Source: DAOTUB01 sp034437455 (GTDB lineage Bacteria; Chloroflexota; Anaerolineae; B4-G1). Taken from it: a stretch of 18,322 bases of DNA. Positions 15,448 to 18,322 of the stretch are shown one piece after another. Under the pieces are notes generated by a model. That model saw nothing but the letters and a program-made list of their open reading frames with translations. It had not been told where the DNA came from and did not search any database. A program made the position numbers and the translations under genes. Where the stretch lies: the NCBI GenBank assembly GCA_034437455.1, contig DAOTUB010000388.1:1-18322 (forward strand). The letters are read 5' to 3'. How positions within the stretch are numbered: position 1 is the first letter of the stretch; each line of letters starts with the position of its first letter.

Positions 15448-15491
15448 GAGCCGGGCCGGAGGTTGCAAAGAGTTGCACTCCGGCCCGGCTC
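15448..15491. terminator. 14-bp perfect hairpin after the histidine kinase gene
   Basis: GAGCCGGGCCGGAG (15448-15461) and CTCCGGCCCGGCTC (15478-15491) are perfect inverted repeats with a 16-nt loop, itself containing TGCAA/TTGCA. It lies 14 nt beyond the histidine kinase stop on the minus strand. The strong stem fits a terminator, but no T tract follows on either strand; it could also be a REP-like element. Confidence 0.55.
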
Positions 15492-15504
15492 AATTTCTCG
15501 CGAG

Positions 15505-16710
15505 TTATTCTCTATCAGTGACCTTCGGCAACTCGACGGTGAACGTTGTCCCCTGACCCGGCTCGCTCGCGACGCCGATGCGACCGCCGTGGGCATGTAT
15601 CAACTGCCGGGCGATGGCCAGCCCCAGCCCGCTCCCCGCGCCACCGGCGCGGGAACGCGACCGATCGCCGCGCCAGAAGCGATCAAACACGTAGGGCAGA
15701 TCCTCGGTGGGGATGCCCTCGCCGGTATCGCTCACGGTGATGCGAACGCCGTCTGGCATAGACCCTTCGACTGTGCTCAGGACAGGTTCCGCCCGGAGCG
15801 TGATGACTCCGCCAGACGGCGTGTGGCGCAACGCGTTGCCCATCAGATTGCCGAGTACCTGATCCAGCCGATCCACGTCGGCGGGGATGGTAGGCGGCTC
15901 GCCTTCGACCTCGACGCGTAGATCGATCCCCGCTGCCTCAGCCTGGCCGCTAAAGCTGGTGGATACGTCGGCCAGCAGCTCGGCCACGTCCACCTGCTCC
16001 CACACCAGCGGCAACTGGCCCGCCTCTGCCAGCGAGAGCGTCCGCAAATCGTCCACCAGCCGCGCCAGCAGGCGCGTTTCCTCCAGCGTGGCCCCGATGT
16101 GCTCTTCAGATGGCGCGTACACGTCGTCGAGGATGCCCTCCAGATTGCCCTGGATGATGTGCAGCGGCGTGCGCAGCTCGTGGGCCACGTCGGCGGTGAG
16201 GTTGCGTCGCAGTTGATCCGAGCGTTCCAGTTCCTCGACCATACGGTTGAAGGATTTCGCCAGGCGGCCAAAATCGCCAGGGTTGTGTTCTTCCGGTATC
16301 CTCACGCTCAGGTCGCCATCGGCCACGGCGTCGGCGGCGGCCATGACGTCGGCCAGGGGAGTGGCGATGCTCCGAAAAGCGCGGCTGGCCAGCAGCCCCG
16401 CCAGCAGTGGCAGCGCCAACGAGAGCCCACAGCCCCAGGCCCAGACCAGCACCGTCGTCTGTCTGTCGCCTCCGAACAATCGCGAGAGCAGAAACGCCAG
16501 CGTCGCCATGCCGCCCAACACCAGCAGGGCCATGAAGCCAAAGAGTCCCGCGAAGCGGAAGAAGAGACATCCCCGCCTGCGCTTCCGATCTCGCGCCCAA
16601 TGGGGAAATTTGTGTTCGTTTTTATAGTCCCAGTGTCCCCACGGCGGGCAATGGGGATGATGTTTCCGGAACCTCTTACTCTCCTCCCAGGGTTTTTTAT
16701 GCAAGATCAC
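15505..16710 (-). CDS. Sensor histidine kinase
   Basis: The 401-residue kinase has two membrane segments (about 49-76 and 86-109) with only a short loop between them, so it may sense the membrane itself. A HAMP domain (about 109-160), the H-box DVAHELRTPL with His177, the N-box NLMGNALRHTP (288-298), G1 DTGEGIP, F-box YVFDRFWRGD and G2 GSGLGLAI follow. The cytoplasmic N-terminus is rich in His and Trp (residues 17-38). The start is GTG 16710, which overlaps the response regulator stop by 4 nt. Residues about 308-317 (EPVLSTVEGS), between the N-box and G1, are encoded by a dispersed repeat that kept the frame. It autophosphorylates His177 and passes phosphate to the neighbouring regulator; the signal is unknown. 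Confidence 0.93.
   Translation of the reverse strand: MILHKKPWEESKRFRKHHPHCPPWGHWDYKNEHKFPHWARDRKRRRGCLFFRFAGLFGFMALLVLGGMATLAFLLSRLFGGDRQTTVLVWAWGCGLSLALPLLAGLLASRAFRSIATPLADVMAAADAVADGDLSVRIPEEHNPGDFGRLAKSFNRMVEELERSDQLRRNLTADVAHELRTPLHIIQGNLEGILDDVYAPSEEHIGATLEETRLLARLVDDLRTLSLAEAGQLPLVWEQVDVAELLADVSTSFSGQAEAAGIDLRVEVEGEPPTIPADVDRLDQVLGNLMGNALRHTPSGGVITLRAEPVLSTVEGSMPDGVRITVSDTGEGIPTEDLPYVFDRFWRGDRSRSRAGGAGSGLGLAIARQLIHAHGGRIGVASEPGQGTTFTVELPKVTDRE
15763..15786. repeat. In-frame repeat unit inside the histidine kinase
   Basis: The 24 nt at 15763-15786 begin CCCTTCGACT and end CTCAGGACAGG. On the coding strand they encode PVLSTVEG, a sequence often seen as a foreign insert in proteins from repeat-rich environmental genomes (recalled, not checked). 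It falls between the strand after the N-box and the G1 strand, where a loop insert is tolerable. Confidence 0.7.
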
Positions 16711-17396
16711 ACCTCGTCGGTGAATTTGTAGCCAATCCCATAGACGGTGAGCACGTAGCGCGGCTCGATGGGGTTGGCCTCCAACTTGCGGCGCAGGTTC
16801 TTGACGTGGGCGTCGACGCTGCGGTCATATCCATCGTAAGCCACGCCGTGCAGCCGGTCGAGCAACTGGGCGCGGGAAAAAGTCTGGCCGGGATGTTGAG
16901 CCAGAACGGTCAGCAGGTTGAACTCGGTGCGGGTGAGGATAATTGGCTCTCCGGCGCGAGTGACGCGATGGCCGTGGAGATCGATCTCCATGTCGCCCGC
17001 GCGGATGATGCCCGGCTGGTGGACGCCGCCCCGCACGCGCCGCAACACCGCCCGCACGCGCGCCACCAATTCACGCGGCGAGAATGGCTTGGTGATATAG
17101 TCGTCTGCGCCCATCTCCAGGCCGATGAGCCGATCCGCCTCGTCTACGCGAGCGGTGAGCATGATGATCGGCACGTCCGACTCGCGCCGCAGCGCCCGGC
17201 AGACGTCCAGGCCATCCAGCTCCGGCAGGTTCAGGTCGAGCACGATCAGGTCGGGCCGGTCGTGGCGCGCGACGGCCAGCGCCGTCTTGCCGTCGCCAGC
17301 CGTGACGACGCGGAACCCGCTTCGCTCCAAATAGTCCCGCGCCTGCTTGACGATTTTCGGTTCGTCGTCTACGACCAGGATCGTCTCGTTCATCAT
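16707..17396 (-). CDS. OmpR/PhoB-family response regulator
   Basis: The 229-residue protein has a receiver domain with acidic pair Asp10-Asp11, phosphoacceptor Asp54 (VLDLNLPELDG), Thr81 (MLTAR) and Lys103 (ITKPFSPREL). The C-terminal winged helix includes LTRTEFNLLTVLAQHPGQTF, RSVDAHVKNLRRKLE and YVLTVYGIGYKF, typical of OmpR/PhoB. Two tandem ATG codons (17396 and 17393) are possible starts; the upstream site (GAGTGGG) is weak. The stop overlaps the kinase GTG by 4 nt, so the pair is translationally coupled and forms a cognate two-component system. Targets are unknown; the adjacent exporter operon is a candidate only by proximity. Confidence 0.95.
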   Translation of the reverse strand: MMNETILVVDDEPKIVKQARDYLERSGFRVVTAGDGKTALAVARHDRPDLIVLDLNLPELDGLDVCRALRRESDVPIIMLTARVDEADRLIGLEMGADDYITKPFSPRELVARVRAVLRRVRGGVHQPGIIRAGDMEIDLHGHRVTRAGEPIILTRTEFNLLTVLAQHPGQTFSRAQLLDRLHGVAYDGYDRSVDAHVKNLRRKLEANPIEPRYVLTVYGIGYKFTDEV

Positions 17397-17486
17397 CTGT
17401 TAACCCACTCTTTTTTACCACGAACGGCACAAATATGCAAATGTCGCTGTCCAATACTTGTCCTACTTGGGCGTTGTCACTCTTGC

Positions 17487-17930
17487 CTACGTGGTTTCCC
17501 GCAGCAGGTCCACCACCAGCCGGTAGGCCGCCCCTACCGCCGGGAAGCAAACTTTCTGGGATGTGTCAGAGGTCATGAGTTGCTTCAGATCCTTCTCCGT
17601 GCTCAGGTCCAACCCCGTCAGCTCGCGGCAGCGGATGTCGCCCATCTCGGCTTCGAAGCGACGACGAAACTCCCGCGCCACCGCCAAATTGCCCAGTATC
17701 TCTTCCATCGTGTCAGCCCGCCCCCGCTTGAGGCCGATAGCCATCACAGCGCCGACGACGGCGCCGCATGCGGCCCCCGTGTGTCCGATCCCGCCAGCGA
17801 ACGCGCTGGCTATGCGGGGAATCGCATCGTTCCCCGTCTCCATCTCGAATTCCTGGCACACGGCCAGGAGTACGGCCTCCGATCAAACGTAACCTTGCTT
17901 CATGAATTGCGTGGCCCGATTTTGCTCCAT
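17487..17930 (-). CDS. Candidate selenoprotein, C_GCAxxG_C_C redox family
   Basis: Read from ATG 17930 with an AAAGGAG site just upstream, the frame gives 147 residues, with one TGA at codon 16 (17885-17883) in the context QGYV-TGA-SEAVLLAV. Family members have Cys there (GYNCSEAVL-like). The three other conserved cysteines are present: Cys55 in GAACGAVVGAVMAIG, Cys101 in RCRELTGLDLS and Cys128 in KVCFPAVGAA. The length matches the family (about 140). A hairpin with a GU-containing loop starts 13 nt after the TGA. The coherent sequence on both sides, the good start site and the hairpin favour selenocysteine over a nonsense mutation. Without recoding, an ORF caller starts at GTG 17861 and loses the first redox residue. 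These proteins are thought to be redox active; the partner is unknown. The stop lies 90 nt before the response regulator start. Confidence 0.75.
17851..17869 (-). promoter_or_regulatory. SECIS-like hairpin after the in-frame TGA
   Basis: On the mRNA (minus) strand, TCCTGGC (17869-17863), loop CGTGT and GCCAGGA (17857-17851) form a perfect 7-bp stem. The TGA is 13 nt before the stem and 20 nt before the loop, and the loop has G at its second position followed by U. This fits the general rules described for bacterial SECIS elements read by SelB. Confidence 0.65.
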
Positions 17931-18051
17931 TCTTTTCTCCTTTCATTCTACGGATTCGACTCTACTATATCACGAGACTGTGAAGAAATTATGAAGAGGT
18001 ATAGCAAGTGTGATGAAATGATAACTGTTCAACGGGGCAGCAGATGGGCAG

Positions 18052-18098
18052 CGAATAAGCGGATAGGCGCTGTTGTAAACACCACATCCGCTTATTCG
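18052..18098. repeat. 13-bp inverted repeat in the intergenic region
   Basis: CGAATAAGCGGAT (18052-18064) and ATCCGCTTATTCG (18086-18098) are perfect inverted repeats around a 21-nt loop. A partial copy (TATCCGCTG, 18104-18112) follows. This is the main content of the 17931-18200 gap, where I see no convincing gene. Confidence 0.7.
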
Positions 18099-18154
18099 TG
18101 TTTTATCCGCTGCCTCAACCAGGGTGGTAAACAAATCATGTCATTAAGGAAGCG

Positions 18155-18188
18155 AGCGCCGGTTGAGTAGGCCCTTTAGGTTGAGTAG
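18155..18188. repeat. GGTTGAGTAG direct repeats
   Basis: GGTTGAGTAG occurs at 18161-18170 and again at 18179-18188. The 16 nt at 18155-18170 are the exact reverse complement of 89-104. This looks like remnants of the same dispersed repeat found at the window start. Confidence 0.6.
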
Positions 18189-18231
18189 ATGTTCTAAGGA
18201 GTTGTCCATTTTTAACTTCGCACTTTTCGGA

Positions 18232-18237
18232 TATAAT
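18232..18237 (+). promoter_or_regulatory. Candidate -10 box for the edge gene
   Basis: TATAAT at 18232-18237 is a consensus -10 element 35 nt before ATG 18273. The -35 region is poor (TTTAAC at 15-nt spacing), so the promoter is only a candidate. Confidence 0.4.
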
Positions 18238-18272
18238 TGCCCTGCAGTGAACGCGTTACCTGGAGGGACAAT

Positions 18273-18322
18273 ATGTCTGAAAAGAATGTTCATCAATGCC
18301 AATGTCCAATCTGCCGACAGCC
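18273..18322 (+). CDS. Partial gene at the window edge, Cys-rich N-terminus, possible transposase
   Basis: ATG 18273 follows GGAGGG (18252-18257 region) and a TATAAT box. The 16 readable codons give MSEKNVHQCQCPICRQ, a CxCxxC pattern suggesting a small zinc-binding start. Some transposase families (ISAzo13-like) begin with a CPxC-type motif, and the gene sits next to dispersed repeats, so it could be the left end of an insertion sequence. The visible part is too short to assign a family. Confidence 0.45.
   Translation, partial: MSEKNVHQCQCPICRQ

Noticed and set aside
17397..17486. Promoter for the two-component operon
   Set aside because: I found only weak hexamers (for example TTGGAC without a well-spaced -10), so no promoter is claimed; transcription may come from the selenoprotein gene.
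17487..17861. 124-residue protein from GTG 17861 as the true form
   Set aside because: There is no ribosome site before this GTG and it loses the first conserved redox position; the ATG at 17930 has a strong site and completes the family domain if TGA is recoded.
16806..18170. 454-codon open frame on the plus strand
   Set aside because: It is antisense to the response regulator and candidate selenoprotein genes, has no domain pattern, and runs through inverted repeats.

Overview
The window looks like a GC-rich bacterial chromosome segment, probably from a Chloroflexota (Anaerolineae-like) genome or metagenome bin. That call rests on gene families and on short dispersed palindromic repeats inside genes, not on a marker gene, so it is an inference. 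No rRNA, tRNA or CRISPR array was seen.

Layout. (1) 1-2460, plus strand: after a palindromic repeat comes a tight three-gene unit, a CsaA-type tRNA-binding-domain protein, a ComB-family (2-phosphosulfolactate phosphatase-like) protein and a class I/II PLP aminotransferase, closed by a hairpin. (2) 2498-5647, plus strand: a strong promoter with a perfect 12-bp palindrome drives a PadR regulator. It is followed by an Fe-S-flavoprotein-like reductase fused to an SCP2 domain, a polytopic membrane protein fused to a paralogous SCP2 domain, and a broken FAD-dependent oxidoreductase gene. (3) 5754-8439, minus strand: a nitrilase-domain membrane protein (apolipoprotein N-acyltransferase-like), a CPBP membrane protease gene frameshifted in a G8 run, and a small conserved-looking protein. 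(4) 8546-15302, minus strand: a MarR regulator behind a perfect-consensus promoter, an ABC ATPase, a double-FtsX permease and an HlyD/MacA-type adaptor form an export operon. A decapitated and frameshifted MalT/LuxR-type regulator lies after it. (5) 15505-17396, minus strand: an OmpR-type response regulator and a histidine kinase overlap by 4 nt. (6) 17487-17930, minus strand: a C_GCAxxG_C_C family redox protein in which the first of four conserved cysteines is encoded by in-frame TGA, with a SECIS-like hairpin just downstream, so it is a candidate selenoprotein. (7) 17931-18322: repeats, then the start of a plus-strand gene that may belong to an insertion sequence.

The most interesting item is the candidate selenoprotein, which plain ORF calling truncates to an internal GTG. 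Next are the twin SCP2-fusion genes under PadR control, and two separate in-frame insertions of palindromic repeats into enzymes (aminotransferase and histidine kinase). Three genes here are broken (FAD oxidoreductase, CPBP protease, MalT-like regulator). This points to active gene decay or, in the homopolymer case, possible phase variation or sequencing error.
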